Source: an uncultured Lachnospiraceae bacterium (GTDB taxonomy: Bacteria > Bacillota > Clostridia > Lachnospirales > Lachnospiraceae). From it: a DNA stretch of 64,000 nucleotides. The stretch spans positions 18,564 through 82,563 of the forward strand of contig CAMOJK010000002.1 in the NCBI GenBank assembly GCA_946616835.1, given 5' to 3'. Made by a program: the position numbers and the translations under genes. The notes under the pieces were generated by a model. It ran no database searches. It was not told the origin of the DNA and saw only the letters and a program-made list of their open reading frames with translations. Position 1 is the stretch's first letter. Every line of letters starts with the position of its first letter. Positions 51,786 to 60,038 of this stretch are shown in pieces.

Positions 51786-53468
51786 ATGAAAAAGAAACTA
51801 TTCAGAATCTTACTTACAGGTGTCCTGACTGCGAGCCTTGGACTGGCTGCACTTACAGGATGCGAGAACGCAAATGATCCCGGAACAGCAGCTGCTACCG
51901 GCAATGATGACAGCAAGGTATACAGGACGCTCGATGAGATCAAGGCAGATGGAACCATCAATATCGGAGTATTCTCCGACAAGAATCCCTTTGGATATGT
52001 TGATGAGAACGGTGATTATCAGGGATATGATGTTTATTTTGCGGAGAGGATCGGACAGGATCTTGGAGTGAATATAAACTACGTATCAACTGAAGCAGCA
52101 AGCAGGGTTGAGTATCTTGAGACCGGTAAGGTTGATATCGTACTTGCAAACTTCACGGTAACGGCAGAGAGAGCAGAAAAGGTTGATTTTGCTCTTCCCT
52201 ATATGAATGTGGCACTGGGTGTTGTTTCACCTGAAAGCAATGTTATAACAAGCCTTGATCAGATTGGTGCAGATGATCAGGTGATCGTAATCTCCGGTAC
52301 AACGGCTGAGACATATCTCGAAGAAAACTATCCGGACATCAAGCTTCAGAAGTTTGATACATATGCAACAGCAAAAACTTCTTTTGAAAACGGAACAGGC
52401 GTAGCTTGGGCAAATGATAATACAGAAGTTATAGCATATGCTCTTGAGAATGAGGGATATGTGGTAGGTATTCCCGAGCTTGGAAGCCAGGATACCATTG
52501 CACCCGCTGTATCAAAAGGAAATGACACATTGCTTAGCTGGCTGAATGATGAGATCAAGACACTTGGTAATGAGAATTTCTTCCATGCAGATTATGAGGC
52601 TACACTTCTTGATACCTATGGTGCAGATTACGAAGATACACTCGTTGTTGAAGGCGGAGTTGTCGGTGGTGCATCTGATGACACTGCACCTGCTGCAGAC
52701 ACAGCAGACGCTCTTGATATCGTACCCGGCAACGGCGAGGTTATCACTGTAGCAGCTTCACCCGTACCTCACGCAGAGATACTTGCTAAGGCAGCAGATA
52801 TACTTGACGATTACGGATACACACTCGAGGTAACTGAGTTTGAAGATTATGTACAGCCCAACCTTGTTGTAGAGTCAGGTGAGTTTGATGCTAACTATTT
52901 CCAGCACGTTCCTTATCTTGACAGCTTCAATGAGGAGCAGGGAACACATCTTGTAGATGCAGGCGATATCCACTATGAGCCCTTTGGAATCTATCCCGGA
53001 ACAAAGAGCAGTCTTGATGAGATAGCTGATGGAGATTCCATTGCAATACCTAACGATACTACAAACGAAGCAAGAGCACTTCTTCTTCTTCAGGACAACG
53101 GTTTACTTACACTGGCTGACGGAGTAGGACTTACAGCAACTGTTAATGATATCACAGAGAACCCTTACAACATTCAGTTCGTTGAGCTTGAAGCAGCACA
53201 GGTGGCAAGAGTTGTTGATGAAGTAGCATTCGTTGTACTTAACGGTAACTACGCACTTGAGGCAGGATATTCTGTAGGCCAGGATTCAATCGCATACGAA
53301 GCAAGTGATTCAATCGCAGCTGAAACATATGTGAACATCATTGCTGTATATGACGGCAACGAGTCTTCTGACAAGATCAAGGCTCTGGTGGCTGTATTAA
53401 GATCTGAAGAGATCCAGCAGTTCATCGAAGAAACTTATGACGGTGCAGTAGTGTTCTACGACAAATAA
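51786..53468 (+). CDS. dual substrate-binding lipoprotein: polar amino acid/cystine SBP fused to MetQ/NlpA-type SBP
   Basis: This 560-residue lipoprotein has a lipobox LAALTGC with Cys26. Domain one (about 40-290) is a family 3 binding protein: NIGVFSDKNPFGYVDENGDY, VDIVLANFTVTAERAEKVDF. A linker rich in Ala, Asp and Thr follows. Domain two (about 315-560) is NlpA/MetQ: ITVAASPVPHAEILAKAADI, ESGEFDANYFQHVPYLDSF, IAIPNDTTNEARALLLLQ. Each half normally serves a different ABC importer, and both importers are encoded directly behind. The two halves share one lipid anchor. AGAGGAG precedes the ATG. Confidence 0.92.
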   Translation: MKKKLFRILLTGVLTASLGLAALTGCENANDPGTAAATGNDDSKVYRTLDEIKADGTINIGVFSDKNPFGYVDENGDYQGYDVYFAERIGQDLGVNINYVSTEAASRVEYLETGKVDIVLANFTVTAERAEKVDFALPYMNVALGVVSPESNVITSLDQIGADDQVIVISGTTAETYLEENYPDIKLQKFDTYATAKTSFENGTGVAWANDNTEVIAYALENEGYVVGIPELGSQDTIAPAVSKGNDTLLSWLNDEIKTLGNENFFHADYEATLLDTYGADYEDTLVVEGGVVGGASDDTAPAADTADALDIVPGNGEVITVAASPVPHAEILAKAADILDDYGYTLEVTEFEDYVQPNLVVESGEFDANYFQHVPYLDSFNEEQGTHLVDAGDIHYEPFGIYPGTKSSLDEIADGDSIAIPNDTTNEARALLLLQDNGLLTLADGVGLTATVNDITENPYNIQFVELEAAQVARVVDEVAFVVLNGNYALEAGYSVGQDSIAYEASDSIAAETYVNIIAVYDGNESSDKIKALVAVLRSEEIQQFIEETYDGAVVFYDK

Positions 53469-53577
53469 GAAACTGTAAAACGGTTAACTGAGTTAAGAAG
53501 GATAACAAAGCTAATCGGTACAAAAACAAAGAATTGTTATAACGTCTCCCATACGAAATAACGACTATTCTAAGTAA

Positions 53578-53701
53578 CCGTGGCTGTTCACAATCATAAA
53601 AGATCTGGACAGTCACGGTATATTATGTTAAATGAATATACTAATCTGATTAGTGTATTCATTTAATACAATAACAAAACGTACAGTTCATAAGCTGTAC
53701 G
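53578..53701 (+). promoter_or_regulatory. three hairpins between the binding-protein and ATPase genes
   Basis: The hairpins are CCGTGGCTGT/ACAGTCACGG (53578-53618), an 18-bp stem TTAAATGAATA...TATTCATTTAA with ACTAAT/ATTAGT (53628-53666), and CGTACAG/CTGTACG (53680-53701). The last lies directly before the ribosome binding site of metN. Such hairpins commonly protect the binding-protein mRNA or reduce read-through. Confidence 0.65.
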
Positions 53702-53715
53702 AAACAGGAGATAAA

Positions 53716-54729
53716 ATGAGCGAGATAGAAATCAAAAATCTAACAAAAACATTTAAGGCAAAGGACTTAAATGTCACGGCCCTTAACAATATCAATCTTA
53801 CCATTGAGAAGGGTGACATCTTCGGAATAATCGGTATGTCCGGTGCCGGAAAAAGTACGCTTGTCAGGACTATCAATTTTCTTGAAAGACCTACTGACGG
53901 CCAGGTGTTTATCGAGGGTGTGGATCTGGCAACTCTTAGCGAAAAGGAATTACGTAAGAAACGTTCCAAGATTGGGATGATATTCCAGAGTTTTAATCTG
54001 CTGGAGCAGAAAAGTGTTACCGACAATGTCTGCTTTCCTCTAGAGCTTGCAGGGGTAAAGAAAAAGGAGGCAAGGCAGAAGGCGAAGGAGCTTCTCAAAA
54101 CCGTAAACCTGGAGGAAAAGGCGAAGGTTTATCCTTCACAGCTTTCCGGAGGACAGAAGCAGAGAGTGGCGATTGCAAGAGCACTTGCAACAGAGCCGGA
54201 TATACTCCTCTGCGATGAGGCTACCAGTGCTCTTGACCCCCAGACTACGGAATCCATACTTCAGCTTTTAAAAGAAATAAATGAAAAGCTTGGCATAACC
54301 ATAGTGATAATAACCCATCAGATGTCGGTTGTGACCAGCATCTGTAATAAGGTTGCCATTATCGATAACGGAGACCTGGTGGAAGAGGGCGCAGTAGAGG
54401 AGATATTTGAGTCGCCTAAATCGGATGCTGCAAAGGAACTTATTCTCGATACGAAGATAAGATATTCACCACTTGATGTACTTGAGGCTGAAAGGAAAGT
54501 GCGTATAGTCTTCTCTGAAAATTCAGCATACGAGCCGGTAATAGCCAACCTGATCCTTAATTTTAATGCACCGGTCAACATACTGAAAGCGGACACGAGA
54601 AATGTAGGAGGGAAAGCAAAAGGTGAAATGATACTGGGGCTGCCTGAGGGAGAAGATCTGCAGGAGCAGATGATAAGCTGGCTGAAAGAAAGAAATCTGG
54701 CTGTAACGGAGGTGAAGGAAGATGTTTGA
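53716..54729 (+). CDS. metN: MetN-type methionine ABC transporter ATPase
   Basis: This 337-residue protein has Walker A GMSGAGKST, signature LSGGQKQR, Walker B DILLCDEATSALD and switch His in IITHQMSVV. A C-terminal NIL/ACT-like domain (RIVFSENSAYEPVIANLIL...) is the Met-sensing inhibitor domain of MetN. The start at 53716, behind CAGGAG, gives the standard length. The frame extension to 53653 would cross a hairpin and is rejected. It overlaps the permease gene by 8 nt. Confidence 0.93.
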   Translation: MSEIEIKNLTKTFKAKDLNVTALNNINLTIEKGDIFGIIGMSGAGKSTLVRTINFLERPTDGQVFIEGVDLATLSEKELRKKRSKIGMIFQSFNLLEQKSVTDNVCFPLELAGVKKKEARQKAKELLKTVNLEEKAKVYPSQLSGGQKQRVAIARALATEPDILLCDEATSALDPQTTESILQLLKEINEKLGITIVIITHQMSVVTSICNKVAIIDNGDLVEEGAVEEIFESPKSDAAKELILDTKIRYSPLDVLEAERKVRIVFSENSAYEPVIANLILNFNAPVNILKADTRNVGGKAKGEMILGLPEGEDLQEQMISWLKERNLAVTEVKEDV

Positions 54730-55384
54730 TCAGAAAGTAATAGAGATGATACTGGTGGGCATAAAGGATACCCTTTACATGACGCTGGTATCAACATTTT
54801 TCGGATATGTCCTTGGACTGCCAATGGGTATTATTTTAAATGTTACCAGGAAGGAAGGTTTAAGACCCAACAGGATCATTTATGGTATAGGTGATTTTAT
54901 CTGTAACATAGTACGAAGCGTTCCCTTTCTGATCCTGCTGATACTGCTGATACCTTTTACAAAATTCGTAGTGGGAAAAAGCTACGGCTCCACCGCGACC
55001 ATTGTGCCTCTGGTGATCTGTGCCGCACCTTATATAGCAAGGGTGGTGGAGTCTTCATTAAATGAGGTTGATGCCGGAGTCATAGAAGCTGCAAAGGCCA
55101 TGGGAGCAAGCAACCTGCAGATAATTTTTAAGGTACTTTTAGTGGAAGCAAGGGTTTCGCTTCTTACAGGAGCAACTATTACCACAGGCATACTGCTTGG
55201 CTATTCGGCAATGTCCGGAACAGTAGGCGGCGGCGGACTCGGTGACATAGCCGTAAGATACGGATACTACAGATGGCAGGCCGATATCATGATCGTAACG
55301 GTAGTGCTGCTCATAATTATTTTCCAGCTGATACAGAATTTCGGAACTGCGTTAGCCAGGTTCATTGATCACAGAAAGCATTAG
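54722..55384 (+). CDS. metI: MetI-type methionine ABC permease
   Basis: This 220-residue membrane protein has five helices, TLYMTLVSTFFGYVLGLPMG at the start and the ATPase-docking loop EAAKAMGASNLQIIFKVLLVEA. GYSAMSGTVGGGGLGDIAVRYGYYR is highly typical of MetI. It overlaps metN by 8 nt, so the two are translationally coupled. With MetN and the MetQ-like half of the lipoprotein it completes a methionine-type importer. Confidence 0.93.
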   Translation: MFDQKVIEMILVGIKDTLYMTLVSTFFGYVLGLPMGIILNVTRKEGLRPNRIIYGIGDFICNIVRSVPFLILLILLIPFTKFVVGKSYGSTATIVPLVICAAPYIARVVESSLNEVDAGVIEAAKAMGASNLQIIFKVLLVEARVSLLTGATITTGILLGYSAMSGTVGGGGLGDIAVRYGYYRWQADIMIVTVVLLIIIFQLIQNFGTALARFIDHRKH

Positions 55385-55387
55385 TAT

Positions 55388-56047
55388 ATGGATTTTGAAG
55401 TAATAAAATCATACATACCGTTATTTGCGGAAGCCTTCTTACTGACCATAAAAACAGGGTGGTTTGGTATTGCACTGTCTTTTGCACTGGGACTGATATG
55501 CGCCTTCATTCTTTATTTTAAGATACCGGTTCTGTCCGCTGCTGTTAAGGTGTATGTGGAGCTTTTCAGAAATACGCCGCTGCTGGTTCAGCTTTTCTTT
55601 ATGTATTATGGTCTGCCTATACTTGGAATAAGGGTTTCAGCCGAGATATGCGGTATCATAGGCTTGGGACTTCTCGGCGGCAGCTATATGACGGAAAGCA
55701 TACGCAGCGGTTTGGAATCTGTTCCGAAGATACAGACAGAAAGCGCGCTGTCCCTGGGAATGACGAAGCCCCAGCTTTTCAGGCTGGTGATACTGCCACA
55801 GGCTTTTGCCATGAGTGTGCCGGCCATAGTTGCAAACATTATTTTTTTGCTTAAGGAAACAAGTGTATTTTCAGCCATAAGTCTTATGGACCTTATGTTC
55901 ACCGCAAAGGATCTTATAGGTCTTTATTATGACACAACGGAGAGCCTGTTCCTTCTTGTGGTCTTTTATATTATCATGCTCCTTCCGGTTTCGATTTTAG
56001 GAACAGTGGCTGAAAAGAAGGCAAGATTTAAAATATACGGAGTCTGA
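55388..56047 (+). CDS. polar amino acid (cystine-type) ABC permease 1
   Basis: This 219-residue HisM-type permease has AFLLTIKTGWFGIALSFALG near the start, VELFRNTPLLVQLFFMYYGL, and the docking loop TESALSLGMTKPQLFRLVILPQA. It begins 3 nt after metI. Together with the next permease and the GlnQ-like ATPase it forms a heterodimeric polar amino acid importer of the TcyLMN/GlnPQ kind. Cystine as substrate is inferred from the Met neighbours and the Cys-rich leader. Confidence 0.88.
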   Translation: MDFEVIKSYIPLFAEAFLLTIKTGWFGIALSFALGLICAFILYFKIPVLSAAVKVYVELFRNTPLLVQLFFMYYGLPILGIRVSAEICGIIGLGLLGGSYMTESIRSGLESVPKIQTESALSLGMTKPQLFRLVILPQAFAMSVPAIVANIIFLLKETSVFSAISLMDLMFTAKDLIGLYYDTTESLFLLVVFYIIMLLPVSILGTVAEKKARFKIYGV

Positions 56048-56112
56048 TCGCAACGACGAATCTGATATTCGCCGTGCGTGCCTTGCATAAAGTGTTTGGC
56101 ATGGAGGATAGT

Positions 56113-56781
56113 ATGGGTTTTGATGTATTATTAAAAGGAAAAAATATGCTCCGTCTCCTGGAGGGACTGGGAGTGGCGATGAAGATAAGTCTTGTATCCG
56201 TTGTCATCAGCATATTCTTAGGGATTGTCGTAGGCATGCTTATGTCTCAGAAAAAGCCATTGATAAATGCGATAACGAGGATCTATCTGGAAATCGTCCG
56301 CATAATGCCGCAGTTAGTGTTGCTGTTTATTGTGTTTTTTGGGTTTACGAAGCTGACGGGGAAAAATATCTCTGCAGAGCTTTCTTCTATTATAGTATTT
56401 TCATTCTGGGGAACGGCTGAGATGGCAGACCTTGTGCGGGGAAGTCTTTTAAGTATACCGATGATACAGTATGAAAGCAGCAAGGCGCTTGGTTTTAGCA
56501 GGCTGCAGACATATATCTACATTATCATTCCGCAGGTGGCAAGGCGTTTGCTCCCGCTTTCGATTAATCTTATAACGAGGATGATAAAGACTACATCGCT
56601 GATAATGATGATAGGAATGGTGGAAGTGCTGAAAACGGGACAGCAGATCATAGAGGCTAACAGAAAGACTTCACCGGGAGCAGCGTTTGGGATTTTTGCA
56701 ACTATCTTTCTGCTGTATTTTCTGGCATGCTGGCCTATAAGCTGTTTGTCGAAATATCTGGAGAAACGCTGGGAGAATTAA
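56113..56781 (+). CDS. polar amino acid (cystine-type) ABC permease 2
   Basis: This 222-residue HisM-type permease has LEGLGVAMKISLVSVVISIF, YLEIVRIMPQLVLLFIVFFG and the docking loop YESSKALGFSRLQTYIYIIIPQV. The ATG at 56113 lies 5 nt after GGAGG. The frame opens earlier (56074) but without a binding site. It pairs with the 55388 permease. Confidence 0.88.
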   Translation: MGFDVLLKGKNMLRLLEGLGVAMKISLVSVVISIFLGIVVGMLMSQKKPLINAITRIYLEIVRIMPQLVLLFIVFFGFTKLTGKNISAELSSIIVFSFWGTAEMADLVRGSLLSIPMIQYESSKALGFSRLQTYIYIIIPQVARRLLPLSINLITRMIKTTSLIMMIGMVEVLKTGQQIIEANRKTSPGAAFGIFATIFLLYFLACWPISCLSKYLEKRWEN

Positions 56782-56804
56782 CTGTAAATGCACAGAGGTA
56801 TACC

Positions 56805-57551
56805 ATGGAAGAGATACTAAAGATAGAACATTTAAAAAAATCATTTGATGACCTTACCATATTGGAGGACATAAATCTTTCTGTAAAAAAAGGTGAAGTG
56901 CTTGTGGTGGTCGGTCCTTCGGGATGCGGGAAAAGTACTTTGCTTCGCTGCATAAACGGTCTGGAAGATATCCAGGAGGGAAAGGTGATACTTGAGGGCA
57001 ACATTATTAATCCTCTTGTAGACCGAAAGTCAAAATATCGTGAGAAGATCGGAATGGTATTCCAGAGCTATGATCTTTTTCCACACAAGACCATTCTTGA
57101 AAATGTGATGCTGGCACCGCTAAAAGTGCAGAAGAGAAAAAAGGATGAGGTGAAAAAAGAAGCAGAGCAGCTGCTCGACAGAGTGGGACTTTTATCAAAG
57201 GTGTCCAATTATCCCAGGCAGCTTTCCGGCGGACAGAAGCAGAGGGTGGCGATAGTAAGGGCGCTCATAATGCATCCGGAGATATTGCTTTTTGATGAAG
57301 TGACTGCCGCTCTTGATCCGGAGATGGTAAGGGAAGTACTGGATGTAATACTTGACCTTGCAAAGCAGCAGAGAACAATGCTGATAGTTACTCATGAAAT
57401 GGCTTTCGCAAAAGCTATAGCCGATCGGGTGATATTCCTTGACGGCGGCAGCATTGTGGAGGATTCAGATCCGACATCTTTTTTCACTGCGCCCAAGACA
57501 GACAGGGCACGGAAGTTCCTGAATACCTTTGAATTCGAGAAGGTGCACTAG
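56805..57551 (+). CDS. polar amino acid ABC transporter ATPase (GlnQ/TcyN-like)
   Basis: This 248-residue ATPase has Walker A GPSGCGKST, signature LSGGQKQR, Walker B EILLFDEVTAALDPEM (Val where Ala or Pro is usual) and switch His in IVTHEMAFA. AGAGG precedes the ATG. It closes the operon. Its last 17 residues, DRARKFLNTFEFEKVH with the codon before, occur again as a relic at 63230, so a second copy once existed nearby. No terminator is evident before the convergent minus-strand gene 13 nt away. Confidence 0.92.
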   Translation: MEEILKIEHLKKSFDDLTILEDINLSVKKGEVLVVVGPSGCGKSTLLRCINGLEDIQEGKVILEGNIINPLVDRKSKYREKIGMVFQSYDLFPHKTILENVMLAPLKVQKRKKDEVKKEAEQLLDRVGLLSKVSNYPRQLSGGQKQRVAIVRALIMHPEILLFDEVTAALDPEMVREVLDVILDLAKQQRTMLIVTHEMAFAKAIADRVIFLDGGSIVEDSDPTSFFTAPKTDRARKFLNTFEFEKVH

Positions 57552-57563
57552 GGCGATTTTCTA

Positions 57564-58376
57564 TTAGGAATAACTCTCCGATTCGAGTGCGCTTTTCAGG
57601 TAGAGATTTGAGCCGGGGGTGCTTCGGACAGGAGATAGTCTTCCTTTATCGGTCAGCTGATTGACATATTGCCTTGAACAGTTGAGCATCTGGGCAGTTT
57701 CAGCTGTGTCTGTCATTCTGGTTTTTATAAAACAGATAATATCTTCATAGGTTATTTCTGAATTATCGCTGCACTTTCTCAGGGTTTCAGCTGAAATAAA
57801 CCGTTCTTCCCCCCATTCTATTCCATGTCCTCCGGGAGATACTTTGATGTTTCTGAAGTTTTCAATATTGCCGGTTACATTTCCAAATAAAGGATCGTCC
57901 TTGCAGATTTTTTTTATATCAGCGAAGGAGTTTTTTCCGTCTTTGAAAAAAACCAGTATCTTGAATTCGTCCAGCGTCATTACATCCAGAACTTTCTTAT
58001 TTAGTCTATTCTTTATTTCTGTACTGACCTGATCTTCGCGGATCCGTGCCAGACGAAGGTCATCCTGTGCACACTGACCATCACTTAAAAGCAGCAGTCT
58101 GTATTCATCGTATACTTTAAGTCCGTTTTCCTTTAATATGCTTCCAAGATTCTGTCTGTCGGGCGGGATTATTCGCTGTCCTACAAATTTGGCACTCCAC
58201 ATGGAGTCTATGCTGTGTATGCCTTTTTTGATATGAGAGGAAAAAATGAAAGGGACCTCCCATTCGTCGATATCATCGAGAAGCTCTGCGTAGAAGCGTC
58301 TGCTTTTTTCATAATAAAAAAGATAACCCAGGAGCCTGCTGTTTTCTGCTTTGTTGAGGATTTCAAATACTGTCAA
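57564..58376 (-). CDS. DUF2442 plus helix-turn-helix protein, partner of a HipA-like kinase
   Basis: This 270-residue protein has an N-terminal region (about 1-110) with RIIPPDRQNLGSILKENGLK. A DUF2442-like domain follows (KVLDVMTLDEFKILVFFKDG...FRNIKVSPGGHGIEWGEERF). The C-terminal helix-turn-helix reads TRMTDTAETAQMLNCSRQYV. Its start lies 14 nt inside the 3' end of the upstream kinase gene, so the two are translated together. The DNA-binding end suggests it represses their promoter and may neutralise the kinase. I do not know an experimental precedent for this exact layout. Confidence 0.7.
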   Translation of the reverse strand: MTVFEILNKAENSRLLGYLFYYEKSRRFYAELLDDIDEWEVPFIFSSHIKKGIHSIDSMWSAKFVGQRIIPPDRQNLGSILKENGLKVYDEYRLLLLSDGQCAQDDLRLARIREDQVSTEIKNRLNKKVLDVMTLDEFKILVFFKDGKNSFADIKKICKDDPLFGNVTGNIENFRNIKVSPGGHGIEWGEERFISAETLRKCSDNSEITYEDIICFIKTRMTDTAETAQMLNCSRQYVNQLTDKGRLSPVRSTPGSNLYLKSALESESYS

Positions 58377-59172
58377 GACTGCACCACCTTTTCCATATCA
58401 TATCGTGCATTTTATTTATATATGCTTCTCCGATAATATCTTCAAGTCCTTCGAAAATATCTGCAATGTCATTTTCTGTAAGCTTCGGAAGTCTTTTAAG
58501 AAAACTTTTCGGAACTATCCGGACATTCTGCAAAGCGCTTGATGTTCCAATGAAGGACTGGATTCTTTTATCCTCTAACACATCATAGTGTTCCAGTTCC
58601 TGTAAAGTGTGACACCTGCATACCAGGCTGAGCCCGTGGTCAAAAAGGGGAGCAAGTCTGTCTGCCTTCTTTTTGGGATTACGCAATACTTCAATATTGG
58701 CCCCATGCCGGTCTCTGTTAAGAACAAGATAATCAATCACGGTCATCTCATATATATATGTATCCCATCCCTTACGGTTACAGAATTCAAGCGGGGATTC
58801 ATCTTTTTCTTTTTCCATTGCGTAGTAATCTTCGAGGGATAATTTGCTTTCCCCGGGGGCCTTATAATCTTCGGATTCGCAAAGATATGTTTCGTACTCT
58901 TTTCCATCAATTCGTACAGCAGCATGAACAAGGGTGTATTCCAAATGTTTGATACCGAGTTTTTGAAGCAGCCTTTGAACCACAATCTCATTTATACATT
59001 CGTGTCCTACGATACCGTTTAGCTGATCATAGTCAGAAAGCTTGTAGTACTTCTTCTTTTTTCCGGTATCATCATAGGCCTTCAGAAATGAGCCGGCAGT
59101 ACCGGAGGACTTTCTGGTTTTGGTCCAATTCAGGTAACTCATATCATGAAGTTCTGTAATAATATCGGTCAT
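58363..59172 (-). CDS. HipA-like kinase, candidate toxin
   Basis: This protein of about 269 residues is smaller than classical HipA (about 440). The HipA C-terminal kinase motifs are present: VIDYLVLNRDRHGANIEVLR supplies the catalytic Asp and Asn, and LAPLFDHGLSL the metal-binding Asp. The N-terminal lobe is reduced. Overlap with the DUF2442/HTH gene supports a two-gene toxin-antitoxin-like module in the order kinase first. The start at 59172 (MTDIITELHD) is preferred, though the frame opens at 59199. Its target is unknown. Confidence 0.72.
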   Translation of the reverse strand: MTDIITELHDMSYLNWTKTRKSSGTAGSFLKAYDDTGKKKKYYKLSDYDQLNGIVGHECINEIVVQRLLQKLGIKHLEYTLVHAAVRIDGKEYETYLCESEDYKAPGESKLSLEDYYAMEKEKDESPLEFCNRKGWDTYIYEMTVIDYLVLNRDRHGANIEVLRNPKKKADRLAPLFDHGLSLVCRCHTLQELEHYDVLEDKRIQSFIGTSSALQNVRIVPKSFLKRLPKLTENDIADIFEGLEDIIGEAYINKMHDMIWKRWCSLDSI

Positions 59173-59189
59173 ATCATACACCCAAAAAA

Positions 59190-59252
59190 CGCTTGACAAT
59201 TGACAACTGTTTTATTTAATAATAAAAAAATACTTGACGATTGTCAAGTATT
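59190..59252 (-). promoter_or_regulatory. promoter/operator region of the HipA-like unit with repeated TTGTCAA boxes
   Basis: Upstream of the kinase are CTTGACAATTGACAACTG (59192-59209) and the palindrome ACTTGAC-gat-TGTCAAGT (about 59232-59249). On the minus strand the TTGTCAA boxes lie before the gene and probably bind its HTH partner. The palindrome could also act as a terminator. Confidence 0.5.
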
Positions 59253-59312
59253 TGCGTTTCTCATTCTCTTTCGTGAGAGTCCAAGCAGATAGTCTGCAGA
59301 GATTTCAAGTGC
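59244..59312 (-). pseudogene. relic of an Xre-family regulator C-terminus
   Basis: On the minus strand the frame reads ALEISADYLLGLSRKRMRNA then NT and stop. It matches the tail of the intact regulator at 63416 (NVSADYLLGLSRKRIRNI). The DNA around CTCTTTCGTGAGAGTCCAAG is identical in both places. A stop lies directly upstream, so only about 22 codons remain. Confidence 0.75.
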
Positions 59313-59318
59313 CTATTT

Positions 59319-59387
59319 ACCGATTAGTAATCATATCTGACCGATTGTTTGTTTTCTATGGTATTTCAGTTCGGTTTCAGATATAAT
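59319..59387 (+). promoter_or_regulatory. LytTR-type direct repeats and promoter before the methyltransferase-like gene
   Basis: ACCGATTAG (59319) and ACCGATTGT (59340) are spaced 21 bp start to start, and TATAAT (59382-59387) starts 42 bp after the second repeat. The second promoter of this design, at 61341, has exactly the same spacings. Confidence 0.65.
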
Positions 59388-59457
59388 ATTACCACTAGTT
59401 TGATAAAACTAACCGCTTCTTACAATTACACGATTTGCTAGGAAGGTGTAGTATGTT

Positions 59458-59961
59458 ATGAAGAATTTTATCAAGGAAGATCAGAAGCTTCCTCTTTTTG
59501 GAATCGGGCCGTTTATGATCGGCGGAATGGTCGCCTTGACAGCTGCAGGTATTATTTTGGCTTTTGCTGTATTGAAATCAGGATGGCTGTCGGGTATATG
59601 GTCCTGGGTAAGCGTTGGTGTGGGAGCTGCTCTCTGGATCGCAGGGTTTGTTGTATGGTTTATCAGTGCGATACGTTCCGGAATGGATAAGAATATTAGC
59701 GAGAATATCCTGAAGACCAACGGGATATATGCATGGGTCAGGAATCCCATGTACAGCGGAATCTGGCTGATGATCACAGGCGGTACCCTGATGTTCCATA
59801 ATGCATGGCTATTCATCCTTCCCTTTGTAAACTGGCTTATCATGACAATTGTCCTGATCAATACGGAAGAGAAGTGGCTGCTTGACCTGTACGGTGAGGA
59901 ATACGCAGAATACAAGAAGCACGTGAACCGCTGCATTCCCTGGATCCCGAGGAAGAAATAA
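59458..59961 (+). CDS. isoprenylcysteine/phospholipid methyltransferase-like membrane protein
   Basis: This 167-residue protein has four to five membrane helices. The C-terminal half is typical of the ICMT/PEMT superfamily: LKTNGIYAWVRNPMYSGIWL binds SAM, then TEEKWLLDLYGEEYAEYKKH. Its substrate could be a membrane lipid or other hydrophobic thiol or amine. The ATG has only a weak site. The promoter carries LytTR-like repeats shared with the secreted protein gene at 61446, suggesting one regulon. Confidence 0.82.
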   Translation: MKNFIKEDQKLPLFGIGPFMIGGMVALTAAGIILAFAVLKSGWLSGIWSWVSVGVGAALWIAGFVVWFISAIRSGMDKNISENILKTNGIYAWVRNPMYSGIWLMITGGTLMFHNAWLFILPFVNWLIMTIVLINTEEKWLLDLYGEEYAEYKKHVNRCIPWIPRKK

Positions 59962-60038
59962 TATTCAGATTAAAGACCATATTCTGTTTATAGCATTGCA
60001 ATGATGTCAGCAGGTATGGTTTTTTGTGGTAAAAAGGA

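Noticed and set aside
51584-51877. 97-codon plus-strand frame spanning the attenuator into the binding-protein gene
   Set aside because: It overlaps the leader structures and the true lipoprotein gene in another frame and has no binding site.
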